Source of the DNA: Daucus carota subsp. sativus
Taxonomy: Eukaryota > Streptophyta > Magnoliopsida > Apiales > Apiaceae
Direction: 5' to 3'
DNA length: 64,000 bases
Assembly: GCF_001625215.2 (NCBI RefSeq)
Contig: NC_030389.2
Span: 30,183,454 to 30,247,453, forward strand
In this document: piece after piece, positions 53,191-64,000 of the stretch
Position numbering within the stretch: the first letter of the stretch is position 1
How the letters are laid out: every line of letters starts with the position of its first letter
Position numbers and translations under genes: made by a program
Notes under the pieces: model-generated
Databases searched by the model: none
Told to the model about the DNA's origin: nothing
Seen by the model: the letters and a program-made list of their open reading frames with translations, nothing else

Positions 53191-53987
53191 GGTTTGTTCT
53201 AAAATTATCTAAACTTATCGAATGAATATCATTGACTTAAAATAAGGAATGATATTTGATTGGTAGTAAATTAATTCCTCTTTTTTGATTGGTTAACATC
53301 TTAAAATAGTTTATTTTTTCTTATATTGAATTGAATCAAATTAAATTACTTAAAGTAAATCTCAAATTCTATTATTATCTAATCAGATGATTTTTAATTA
53401 GATAATGAAACGGAGTCTAATTAATTGAGTTATAATCAGATAATAAAAAGGAGTTGATTAATTATATCGTATAATAAAAAATTGTATTGATTAACTCATG
53501 ATTAATTTGTATGTGGTTAATATTTTGGATAAAATTTAATAGAAGAAAAGTTGGATAATGAATATTATTAGTGTTAAAATAATATTGTTTTCTGATTGGT
53601 TAACTAGTGGTTAAAGGAAAATTGAATAATGAATATGATTGGTCTAAAATTTAGGGATGTCTTCCGATTGTTCCTAAAATAATTCTTATTTTCTGATTGG
53701 TTTACTGCATCTAAAGTTGGAGGATGAATATGATTGGTCTAAAATTGAAATGTGACTTTTATTGATTCAAAAATAATTCATATTTTTTGATTGGCCAACT
53801 GCATAGCGTGGTAAACTCAGGAATATAGGATTCAGAATCTGAAAAGCCGGAACAAGATTTTACTTTTGACAGTACCACGGTCCACTGTAACATTCTCCCG
53901 TAAACATTGAACAATCCTCTTCATTACACACTAAAATATATTCTGGACGAGTCCACTGACTTGAGTTTGAAATGATGTTCTGAAAAC
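53191..53987. other. Upstream region of calreticulin-3
   Basis: AT-rich sequence with several imperfect repeats of a TGATTGGTxTAAAATT-type word between 53240 and 53800. The last 150 bp are less AT-rich and probably hold the promoter and leader. No clear TATA box was selected. Confidence 0.4.
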
Positions 53988-54103
53988 ATGGACGATCTCA
54001 GCTTCAAAACCAAGTTAAAGATATTAGTAGCTACCCTTGTAATAAATTTTCTCATTGCCCCTTCTGTCTCTGAGATTATTTTTGAAGAGGGGTTTGAAGG
54101 TAC

Positions 54104-54152
<49 letters not shown>

Positions 54153-57100
54153 GTGTGTGTAAAATTTTCAGTTCTTGAATGTTGAGGGTGATGTTTTATT
54201 TGTTTCTGAAAGCTACTTGTTGAGTTTGGACTGAAGAATTAAGCAATTTTCTTTTACGGTATGATTTGCCTTCTTAAGTTAATCAGACATAAGTATATAT
54301 GTACCATGTACGTATGTCTGACCCATGTGAGAAAACCTAGTTGAAAGCTATTTCATCGAGACTTAGAAAATTGGACAACTAAAAAGTGATAGTAATGTTT
54401 GAATCTTGATTGAAAGCTACCGCTGAGCACGTTCTATATGGAAGCATCTGTTCCTGATTTAATTGAGTTTATTTACATGTGTGTTTGTTTGTTATATATT
54501 TTTGTGTTTAATTTGAGTGTGGACTAAAATGTATGTGGTTTTATTTGGGGAAGATGGGTGGGAGAGCAGATGGGTAAAGTCTGATTGGAAGCGAAGTGAA
54601 GGGAAAGCAGGCAATTTTAAGCATACAGCTGGAAAGTGGTCTGCTGATCCTGATGATAAAGGTGTGTCCTTGTTGTAATTTGATTGTTTTAAGTGTTTCT
54701 ATATCTATGGGGATACAGTGAGAATATTTTTGTGTTGGTTATTGACTATCAATGATTTAAAGGACTACTTGACATTCCTTTAACCCCTCAATCTGCCTTT
54801 AAGACAAATGTATGCCATATGAGTTTAAGTCTCATCTGCAAATGATTGTTACAAAATTCTTGATGCTAACCAGTCCATCTAAGACCTCAAGCGTTAAAGG
54901 AATGCCCCGGATGGATCATATGCTATATTTCAACACATTGGGTATAGATTGGTCAAGGTTTGAACCGCACTCATGACAGTGTTTGTAATATTCCGAGTCA
55001 CTAGATTGCTAACTGATAACTGCGTTTCAGCTTGAGAGGAAGTGAAGCTGTGTAACTTTTTCATCTAGTATCCATGTCTTTTAAAAGTTTGTTATATTTA
55101 CAACTTTATCTTGTCGACAAATGACACTTGCCAGGTTCTGAGAAAATTGAATTTGTACAGGTATTCAGACATCTAGTGATGCCAAGCATTTTGCAATATC
55201 GGCTAAGATACCAGAATTTAGCAACAGGAATAGGACCCTGGTCCTTCAATACTCCTTTAAGTTGGAGCAAGACATTGAATGTGGTGGTGGCTACATAAAG
55301 CTCCTATCCGGATATGTTAATCAAAAGAAATTCGGCGGGGACACTCCTTACAGGTTTGTTTTGATATCAGTTCTCTAATAAGGTACTCGGTCCTTCTTTA
55401 TTAGGAATGTTATACTTCTTGTGTGTATATATAACTTTCTAATTTGGTACTTCTTGTGAAATCCCCTTTATATAGTATCAGTTTCATTTGTGGCAGTCAA
55501 ACTCACCCGGCTAAGAATTTTTGAGAAGTACTAACAAAACCCCAATCTAAAAGCATATTATTTTCGTACCTTCGTCTTTATTCCGGATATTTATTATCTG
55601 CATTAATAACGAGAATAGTATTGTGTTACCTTTATGGAATATGTTCTGAAACTGAATGGGTTTATGTTGAAATATATATGATCAATTAAGCCCATAATCC
55701 AACACCTTGAGATTTTAGGAGAATGGGCACTTAACATATGTTGAAATATGATATGATCAAATTAAGCCCGTAACCTAACACCAAATCTGACATGTTAAGG
55801 CTTAGGAGAAGTGGTAACTTAATGTGGTATTAGAGCTCTGGTTGCGAGAGGTAGCTTAACAGTTTATTACAAATACCATGCTTTCTTTACCACCACTACC
55901 AAGCTTGACCTATGCCATTCAAGTAATAATGTCAAATAAACAATTTTCAAGTTTTTATCAACACAAAAAATCAGATGATACTGGAGTCGTAATGAGTTTG
56001 AGCTCTATAGCAATCACTATAGATGATCAGTTTGTTTCCATCCTTCATAGTAGCGTGGGAAAAGTAAAATATTCTTTTCAACTCCAATTGGCTTCCCTGG
56101 TAAGAAAAACTTTTCATGTTCAATGTTTTGCAGTTTAATGTTTGGACCAGATATATGTGGCACGCAGAAGAAGAAGCTCCATGTTATACTTTCCTATCAG
56201 GGACAGAATTATCCCATCAAGAAGGAACTGGAGTGCGAAACAGACAAGTTAACACATTTTTATACATTCATTCTCAGGCCAGATGCATCATATAGTATTC
56301 TTATTGATGGTCGAGAGAGGGATTCAGGAAGCATGTACACAGATTGGGATATCCTTCCTCCTCGCAAAATTAAAGCTGTTAATGCCAAAAGGGTCAGATA
56401 TTAGAATCTGCATATAAATAGCTAACATTATGATTCTAATTCCTTCTAGATTCTGTGATGTTTTAAGCTTCCAAAGGTTTAACTGATTGAAGAACTTTAA
56501 ACAGTGAATTTGTTATTTTGTCCTCTGTCCATCAGTCTATATTGAAATTGTGCTTTTGTGGTTCACATGGAGTCACTATCTATGTCTGACAGCCTGCAGA
56601 TTGGGATGATAAAGAATATATAGACGACCCAAATCATGTCAAACCCGAGGTATCAACTTTATATTATTTTAAATTATTATGTTAGCAAGGTCTTTATTTG
56701 CTTTATCATTGTAATTTTTGCCACATAATATCCACATTAACACATAGTACTGTCACAAGCAGGGATATGATTCAATTCCTCGAGAAATTCCTGACCCAAA
56801 AGCTAAGAAGGTTGGTTGACATGTGTGCAATATCTTTTCTTATGATTTCTCTCAAAATGCCCTGTGTTTTAAAAACTAGTTTTCTTCTATCAAACTAGAA
56901 CTGTTTAAATTTATGACAAAATATATGCGACAGGCTACATACTACGTGTGGCAGATATTATTTATTAGCTTATTCTCTATAAAAAGAAATTGTAAGCCCT
57001 AGTTAAATGCATCTTACTACTTTTCTCTGGAGTAGCCTGATAGTTGGGATGAAGATGAGGATGGTATCTGGAAACCCCCAAGAGTGCCTAACCCTGCATA

Positions 57101-59017
57101 TAAGGGACCATGGAAGAACAAGGTAACCAACTTTTTTCTACAAATTAACAGAAACTGCATGAAGCTTTTACTTGGTAAATAATTTTTTTAATCTGTGTCT
57201 TTCATACGACAGAAAATAAAAAATCCCAACTACAAAGGAAAGTGGAAAATTCCATGGATTGATAACCCAGGTATTGCAATTATGCAGATTAGCTGGCCAG
57301 CATACTTTATTTACTTTTTTGTAACATAGGTTCCTCATCTACTTTCATTCTGTTCAGAGTTCGAAGATGATCCTGACCTTTATGTCCTAAAGCCAATCAA
57401 ATATGTGGGCATAGAAGTATGGCAGGTAGGATGTCGATGAATTCTTTTGCGTATTTCACATCACAAACACGATATTTAAATGTTTATAAGCTGAATGGAG
57501 TTCCATGCTATTGTGCCTGCAGGTGAAGGCTGGTTCAGTCTTTGACAATGTTCTGATTTGTGATGAGCCAGAATATGCAAAACAAGTTGTGCAAGAAGTC
57601 TTTGCTAACAGAGAAGTACAGTCCAACCCTTTAATCTACCCCTGCATATACTATCTACAATGCCTTGTTAAGCTGTTAATATATATATTTCCATTCCAAT
57701 GATATTTAGATTGAAAAAGAGGCCTTTGAGGAAGCACAGAAAGAAATGAAAGCAAGAGAAGAAGAGGTTGTTGTCCTGATGCAGTGTTATATCCTTATAA
57801 TTTGTAACTGGTATTCTGGTTTATGTAATGTGAAATCATAACTAATTCTTACACAATTTGTGCATGCAGGAAGCTCGAAGAGCAAGAGAGGAAGGTGGAA
57901 GGAGGAAGAAAGCGAGGGGCTATGATCGACGAGATCGTTACAAAGACAGACGCAATAGGGTTAGTATCACAATTCTTGCACTATTCCTCTGCTTACGAAC
58001 GTGTTTAGCATAATCATATAGTTAAGTGATTCTGTCAGTAACTTAGTTGAATTAGATTGTCTATTCAGCAAACATCTGTGTTCCTTTTGTTTTCTTTATA
58101 TCATACAACATATATATTCTTTAACTTGTAAATTTATTATGTAAAATGTGTGTATTTTGCATCCCAAAGGAACTGCCTCAACTAGTTGAGGCAGATATCT
58201 AGGTTCTCATAAACGACAACACATCGATCCATAATCTAAGGCTACATGTCTGTGCCCAACTCATATGTAAAGAAATGAGAGGGACGGAGGGAGTATTTAA
58301 TTTTGTATTTCTACATGGAGCTTAGGCAAAAGTAAGCAAAATTGATCACTATATGACGTCGTTTGATCTTCATATGTGGTTGCCACTTGCCAGTCTTTTG
58401 GGATTATAAAACAATATTAGGTCATGCATACATACTGATTTAGCTGCATGTGTCAAAGTTTGGTATATTGCTTAATGTTATTATTGAATTATGTTTTTTC
58501 GTGTATACATAAGAAATTGATCTCTGATATTGTTTTATCTCATTTGCAGCATCGTTATGATGACATGGATGATTATCATGTAAGCATACTCCCCCCAGTA
58601 GATAATATTCTAAGTCATCCTGTATCCCATATCGACACTAAAAGGATTGGCTATAAGGACGTAGCGTAGAGACCTTTATAGTTAAATTGTTATTAAGTAG
58701 TCGTGATCAATCAAAAATTGAAAAGCAGCTGTTGCCGTGATTGTTGTAGAAGCTATTTTCCTTATAAACAAATATAGAGGCATACTTGATAAGCTGGAAG
58801 AAGATTACATAGTTGCAAGAAGAAAAAAAAGTGGCGTCAAAACCTGATATCATAGTTTCTATGGAATAATATGTAAAGAAAGTGGTGTCAAAACCTGATA
58901 TCACAGTTTCTATGAAATAATATGTAAAAATTATTACGACTCTTCCTTGCCATTTCCGTGCATATATTGTTAAGTGACAAATTTCTGTGTTATTGTTTCT
59001 TGCAGGACGAGCTTTAA
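53988..59017 (+). CDS. CRT3: Calreticulin-3 (ER lectin chaperone)
   Basis: Fourteen exons fit one frame: 53988-54099, 54554-54661, 55161-55353, 56134-56392, 56593-56649, 56763-56810, 57036-57122, 57213-57270, 57358-57425, 57523-57615, 57710-57766, 57870-57959, 58550-58579 and 59006-59017, giving 423 residues. A signal peptide of about 29 residues precedes [20 protein letters not shown]. The lectin domain contains [20 protein letters not shown], and the P-domain has [28 protein letters not shown] and [18 protein letters not shown]. The C-terminus is basic ([20 protein letters not shown]), not acidic, which marks the CRT3 subtype over CRT1/2. The protein ends HDEL: His closes exon 13 and DEL plus the stop form the 12-bp exon 14. 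CRT3 helps fold and retain glycoproteins such as BRI1 mutants and the EFR receptor in the Arabidopsis ER. I saw no breaks. Confidence 0.95.
54107..54150. repeat. (CT)22 microsatellite in calreticulin-3 intron 1
   Basis: Twenty-two uninterrupted CT units are followed by GCGTGTGTGT. The tract begins 7 bases after the 5' splice site at 54100. Confidence 0.97.
55664..55850 (+). repeat. Possible LTR fragment with tRNA-Met-type primer site
   Basis: A block with TATGTTGAAATAT, GATCAA and TTAAGCCC occurs twice, at about 55664 and 55738. The second copy is followed at 55830 by TGGTATTAGAGC, close to the initiator-Met primer site TGGTATCAGAGC used by many Copia and TRIM elements. It may be an old, mostly lost LTR element in intron 3 of calreticulin-3. 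It is a fossil and not intact. Confidence 0.35.
58173..58194. other. 22-bp perfect palindrome
   Basis: CTGCCTCAAC joined to TAGTTGAGGCAG equals its own reverse complement. It lies in intron 12 of calreticulin-3, about 90 bp before a lone Stowaway terminus (GGGACGGAGGGAG at 58281-58293 followed by TA) whose left partner I could not find. Confidence 0.7.
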
Positions 59018-60035
59018 CAGTTTTCAACTCTACTCAACAATCAGTAGCTGAGTGTCATCTTTCCTTGTTTAGTTGGTTGTTGTACTAGTTCACCTCATCT
59101 GTATTACCACCAGTGCCGAATTCACGACTTGTACTACTAGTTCGCCTTATCTGAATTACCACCAGTGTTGAATTAATGACTAAACAACCGAACAATATCA
59201 GAAATTCTTCAAGTAATATCTTCTGTTATCCAAAAGGGCATACCCATGATTTAATGTTGACACTGATGCATATACTTTCTAGTATGTTATTTGGTGAACC
59301 TCAGCCTTTGCATGAGACCATAAAGACAGAGCTTAAGTTTTCAGATCTTTTAGATATGGCTTGAATGGTTCAATTATAATTTAATTGTATGGTGAATGAG
59401 CCTACCAAATGTGCAATCTAATTTATAAGATGTATTGCTAAAATTTATTCCAAAGCCAAGCATGATAAAACAAGTATTTATCCTTTTGGAGCTGAATATC
59501 AAGAGTGAATAAATCTATTTAATTAGGAGTACAACCTGGTTACAAAAATATTTTACATTGTCCAGCCATAATTGCTGCACACTGTTGCATAGAGAATTAT
59601 AATGGTAAGCAAACCAATAGTGCCAAAAATCATGATTTTACATCCAGTTGCATCTGTGATGATACTGACAGGAAATGATTCTTTTTTAACCAATTTGATG
59701 TATCAGATGTAAAAGGCAAAATGCTATAAAAAGAAACCTTAACAAAGCATTAAATATCCCGTGGAGTAATTTTTTTTTAAGTCTGGTCACTTCTTGAACC
59801 CGCGACCTCGACCGTACAATTGCATCAGCAGCAATTTGCTCCAGTAAAGCTTAGATGTTCTTCCTACCCCGTCACATACCACCTGATAGCATAAAAACAG
59901 TCCTCAACAGTTACAAATAATTATTCCAAAGTTTCAGCAGGTACTTGGTTAATTATATGCATTAAGCAACAACTGTTCACAGTTTTAAAAATGTAAGAAT
60001 ACCCACTTTCATGTTTTTTATGAGTGATGTGACTA
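59018..60035. other. Convergent intergenic region between calreticulin-3 and EMC10
   Basis: Holds the 3' ends of two facing genes. ACTAGTTC(A/G)CCT(C/T)ATCTG and TTACCACCAGTG are doubled at 59084-59170. A SINE-like remnant lies at 59769-59886. No further gene is recognised. Confidence 0.5.
59769..59886 (-). mobile_element. Short tRNA-derived SINE-like remnant
   Basis: On the minus strand a box-B-like GTCGCGGGTTCAAGAAGTG lies ahead of a short A-rich tail (CTTAAAAAAAAAT). The part to its left as read (GGAGCAAATTGCTGCTGATG) would be where box A lies but is not a clear match. Length and tail fit a degraded plant SINE. Confidence 0.3.
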
Positions 60036-63000
60036 TCATCTTCTACTACCTGGCCCACGTGGGAGTGGGCCATTTACTTGCTGGGGTTGGGAAGCAGGTT
60101 GCCCCCCTGCTTGCTCCTCAGGCATATTCATGGCTTGAGTGACAGCATTCATGACAATAAGTCCAAGGGGAATCAGATACATCCACTGCCAAAAAAAAGA
60201 GGAAAATAGATTTCAAATGTTAATGTTATCTTAACCTTTGTCAATTTAGTGTCTGTTGAGATTTTGTTTTAGCTGTGACACTAAAGTGAAGGCTCAAATA
60301 TATCTGAGATAACATATTTTGACGACTTACATATTTAGCCCAAAAAGATCTTTCCAATGGCTTCACACCTTCATCTTCGCCACCAATTTCTGTACTACCA
60401 ATATCTTCTGAGAATGCAGGAGTTCTGTTCCACAATGACACATCTAATTAGGAAAGGAAAGGGCAATATAAAATTTTGATATGCACAGTATAAATTGGAA
60501 AAAAATCATCATTAACGTGATGTATGTCATTGCTTTCAAAGCAATAGCAAATCACATGTAAAGGAAATAATCAAGTCAGAAAGCCTTTTCACATATGGCT
60601 GTAACTCTACATCAATGAACATAACAACAGAGACGGAACGGAATAACAAAAATAGTACTTAATAAGGTCGAAGTAAATATCCATGTTGCAGGTAAATCAG
60701 ACATCTCACAAAAGAGGCTGTTACAAATGAACTAAGTGGAGGCAGTATTCGGGAAGGACTGAAAACATTTGAATATAATAAATTGTCCGTAATACATTTC
60801 ATAATAGCTAACATTGTATAATACATCTCAGATTGTACCAATCATGAAACTAGAATCTTAATACACGTGGTCAGAATCAGGAACATGAAATATAATCGAA
60901 ACAGGAGAATATAACTTTACCTTGGTGCCTGCTCGGTACTCTTTAAGACTGTGTGAGAGGTAAAAGCCCACTTGCTTGGCTACAATAGAAACAACAATAA
61001 TGATGTCACTATTTTGTAAGCTAAGATGGGTGATCTTGCAAAATGCTCTGTGCTTAATGCCTACACATGGCTTCTTCTTCATATTTTTCTGTAGTAATGA
61101 TTTATACTCTTAGTTTACAGTTAATTCAACTTTATTCTTGAACAGCCACGTCGAATATCTAAATTGTAGGCCGGAAGAATAAGAAAAATTTCCCTAACAT
61201 CTGTTTTGAGTTCAAGACTGTGCTGAAGGAATACAGAAGCTAAAATTTCCCAAGAATATAATCATCAGTTATACGGATTTTGTATAAGGTTGACTTACTA
61301 CATATGCAATAAGAGTACCAGATGTCTATAACTACACAGTCCAAAAATCTAGTTCACAGCTTTCAACAAAATCTAGCTCTAAGATAGCAGAGGTAGTAAG
61401 TTTCTTCCAGATCTCAGTAAAGAGATCAACGTCTTGTTGAAGGGAGGCTGTTTTGGTCTACTGCTTTTCCCTAATAGGAGGTGATGTCCTTTCACAATAA
61501 TGTGTATTAAACTACTTTTCTGATAATTATAATGATTAGTTAATACTTACCAATTTATACTGTCGAGGATACTGGCAGACCGCAAGGGAACCATAATTAA
61601 CACCCAAAATATTAACACCATCCTGCATGACCAAAAAGTGAGCATGAGGCAACTGACAGAGGCACAGATTCCATATTGCATTGAATAAGAAATAAGCAAT
61701 ATATAATAATTTACAAAGGCATTAATTTGCATAAATAAGCAATATTAAAGAAAATGAAGACAGATACATGTAGCAGAAACACATGTAGACTGTAGTGCAT
61801 TAAGAACTAAGCCCAGCCTAACCCCTAAAAAGACAAGTGTATAGAATGCTAAGCTTTAAAGAAACAAATTTGCACTTGAAGAGGCACTATTAAAAGAAAA
61901 AAAGATGGCACTAGGCGGAATTATAATCACTAAATGGCCCGTCCTCACGCATAAAAATGGATTGGTTTTCAAAATGTGGTTGGGGAGATTTATAAAAATC
62001 TTTAAAGCAATGTAAAGTTGTGGTACATCACCATACTTCTGTACAACAAGATCTTTCTGCACCAAATTATCCCATTTAAATTTGATCAACTTCTGTGGAC
62101 CCGCAAATCGTGTCAAGTTTTCATGCCTCATTTCGCAGAAGTCAGACCCATACACGACACTAATGAATTCGCTTCCTATCAAGGACAACATTCATGTCGT
62201 TATTTTTGTGCTATGCATAACATAAAAACTAATATAATTATATATTTTTTAATATTCAAATATTACTTTTGTAAGTTCTTCAATGCTTTAGATGTTGTAC
62301 TTTTACTTTTCAAGTTTTAATATCAAAATTTATTGATATTATAAGATTTTGATTCTATAAAAGAACAGATTATAACTCCTTTTTCGTTCCATGTGCAAAA
62401 CACTAGATGGAGGGAAAAAGCATTTGGCTGAGGTCCTGAGGAGCTGGGCTTGCAAAAATCCTGATAGCGTATGCCTGCTTAGGGGAAGAGAGCATTGAAA
62501 AATTTATTGCTCTCCAAGGAACACATGGGGCAACAGATTCTTAATTCAAAGGAGGAAGAATATAAAACTGATTACTGAGTTAGATGAGCAAATGATAGGA
62601 TTGCTAATCTATTCTAATCTCAATGTAATCAACTTCAATCGTAAGTAGACCATTTGTAAGATTTTAATCCTCTACTTTACCTAATAAACTAAAAGACTAC
62701 TGGTAACTGATCTATAGGTTTTAAGACCATTCGAACACAGTAGTAGAAGTGTCCACGTGATATTATTAATTGCTTGATGACATAATACTCTTTAACCACC
62801 CCACTTGTGGTACCAGGTCTAGTCACCCAGAATATTCCAAAGTACCAGAGGCATAATGTCGACAGTGAAACATGGTTCCATTCTTCATATTTCATCTAAT
62901 ATACAGGAATTCCACATTAGCTATTAAGTCCAAAGTAACCAGTTAGGTTGGTATAGAAGCTTGTACCATGTGTATGACAAAATGCTCATCCAAGCCAGTC

Positions 63001-63353
63001 TGTGGGAGACATCTCTGAATGTAATCAAAAGAAGCAATCAGTGCTAATTGCAAACAAATATGTATCGAAGTATTCATATAACTTTTGCCTGCCGCATAAA
63101 TGGTTGCCACTTACTGCTTTAACTGAAGAGATAATGTAGTCTCTTCCTGGAGGGCTTATCACATTTGATGGCACTCGTATCCTATAGAAATCATCACCTT
63201 CTAGTAATGTCTGCAAGACTATATCATTAATACTTGACATCTAAGTCAAAAACAAAAAAAAAAACAAAAAACTAGGGACTGGTAAATTACTTTAAAGCTT
63301 TCCTTGTCTTCTCTGCTTAAGTCTTTTCTTGAGAACCTAAGTTTTGTGAGAGT
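60036..63353 (-). CDS. EMC10: ER membrane protein complex subunit 10 (3' part, 5' end beyond window)
   Basis: Seven exons, 5' to 3' on the minus strand, fit one frame: 63291-63353, 63115-63210, 62967-63014, 61551-61622, 60921-60979, 60331-60424 and 60036-60185, giving 193 codons and a TGA stop. Readable segments are TLTKLRFSRKDLSRED, FYRIRVPSNVISPPGRDYI, RCLPQTGLDEHFVIHM, DGVNILGVNYGS with CQYPRQYKL, HTVLKSTEQAPR and SFWAKYWMYLIPLGLIVMNA. The last is a C-terminal membrane anchor, followed by a Gln/Pro/Gly-rich tail. The EMC inserts and helps fold membrane proteins in the ER; EMC10 is a lumenal peripheral subunit with a single anchor. The signal peptide and first exon(s) are not visible in the last 650 bp and should lie past the window. 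Exon borders all agree with GT..AG. Confidence 0.88.
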
Positions 63354-64000
63354 CTGTAAGAAGTTTTAAACGTATATACAGATTAGTTCCCCAGTTGAAA
63401 AATTGTCACACGGCAAAAATGAATACTATATAATCTATTTACACACATAGCCATACATTAACACTTTAATTCTTACCTCAATTCTCAAAAATATATATAC
63501 TATATTGAAACACACAGTTTATATACACTAGTAGTTAAAGTGGTGCTCCGTCCTTCCAGATTATTCTAATGTCTCACAATATCATACACAGCAGAAGAAA
63601 GTTAGATACTAACTAGGAAGCATGAGTGCGGGTGCGGGGGTGCGGGTGCGCGGTGCGTGGACACGGGAATTCGTCAAATTCTAAAATATGGGGATACGGG
63701 TGCGGGGGGATACGGCAAATATTAAAATAATAAAAAAATTATATATAAATATATAATATATAAATAAATTAAACCATTTATTTTATATATTAATATTATG
63801 AATTAATTAGTTACTAAAGTTAGTTTTAGTGCCTGTAGTACTGATCAAACTAGTCCTCCAGGGAATTGAAACAGGGAACCCATTAAGTCATTAACTGTAA
63901 ATAAAAATTAAAGAAAGAACGTGGACATCCCTCAGTCCAGGTTCATTTTACATCTACCAAAGTTTATACATACATATACATAAATTATAGATCTGTATAA
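63354..64000. other. Intron or upstream sequence of EMC10 with a G-rich repeat
   Basis: No EMC10 exon was recognised here. The part 63626-63720 is strikingly GC-rich for the region, with repeats of GGTGCGGG and GGATACGG. It resembles the ends of a dispersed plant repeat with GGACACGG words, a weaker example of which may lie at 43780-43870. Confidence 0.4.

Noticed and set aside
58448-58669. Open frame ending ...[14 protein letters not shown] after DDMDDYH
   Set aside because: The part after HDYH begins with a GTAAGC donor. It is intron 13 of calreticulin-3, and splicing restores HDEL.

Overview
This is AT-rich nuclear DNA from a flowering plant, most likely a eudicot. The evidence is spliced host genes with GT..AG introns, a plastid release factor, a class III peroxidase, a berberine-bridge-enzyme-like oxidase, plant calreticulin-3, and plant transposon families (Tat-lineage Ty3/gypsy, Helitron, PIF/Harbinger, Tourist, Stowaway, hAT). 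I cannot name the species.

Layout. From 1 to 13586 lies one long Ty3/gypsy fossil of the Tat lineage in minus orientation. Its 3' LTR is cut by the window edge and its 5' LTR is at 12651-13586. It carries gag-protease, RT-RNase H, a second RNase H and integrase, an antisense coding region, and a tandem-repeat array between integrase and the antisense region. From about 16.1 to 27.2 kb is a decayed, intron-rich Helitron Rep/helicase gene on the minus strand, with repeats and a hAT MITE in its introns. From 27749 to 31077 is a complete PIF/Harbinger element with TIRs, a TAA target duplication, an intact DDE transposase and a frameshifted Myb-like partner. It sits in one copy of a short tandem duplication whose other copy survives as an empty site.

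The right half (34.9-63.4 kb) is a host gene island. It holds a single-exon BBE-like FAD oxidase (34957-36579, +), the seven-exon plastid peptide chain release factor 2 PrfB/HCF109 type (39461-45132, +), a single-exon class III peroxidase with a long N-terminal decapeptide repeat (46518-48092, +), the fourteen-exon calreticulin-3 (53988-59017, +) and the 3' seven exons of an ER membrane protein complex subunit 10 gene (60036-63353, -). Calreticulin-3 and EMC10 converge and both act in the ER, but nothing suggests they are co-regulated. Introns and spacers contain Stowaway, Tourist, foldback and Helitron-end remnants.

I saw no clearly new multi-gene system. The most notable points are the repeat-bearing secreted peroxidase, the BBE-like enzyme lacking its second flavin-linking residue, the HDEL signal of calreticulin-3 split by its last intron, the Harbinger insertion with its empty site alongside, and the antisense gene and satellite-like array in the Tat element. 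Exon coordinates were assigned by hand from reading frame, splice borders and remembered family sequences. No alignment or database search was run.
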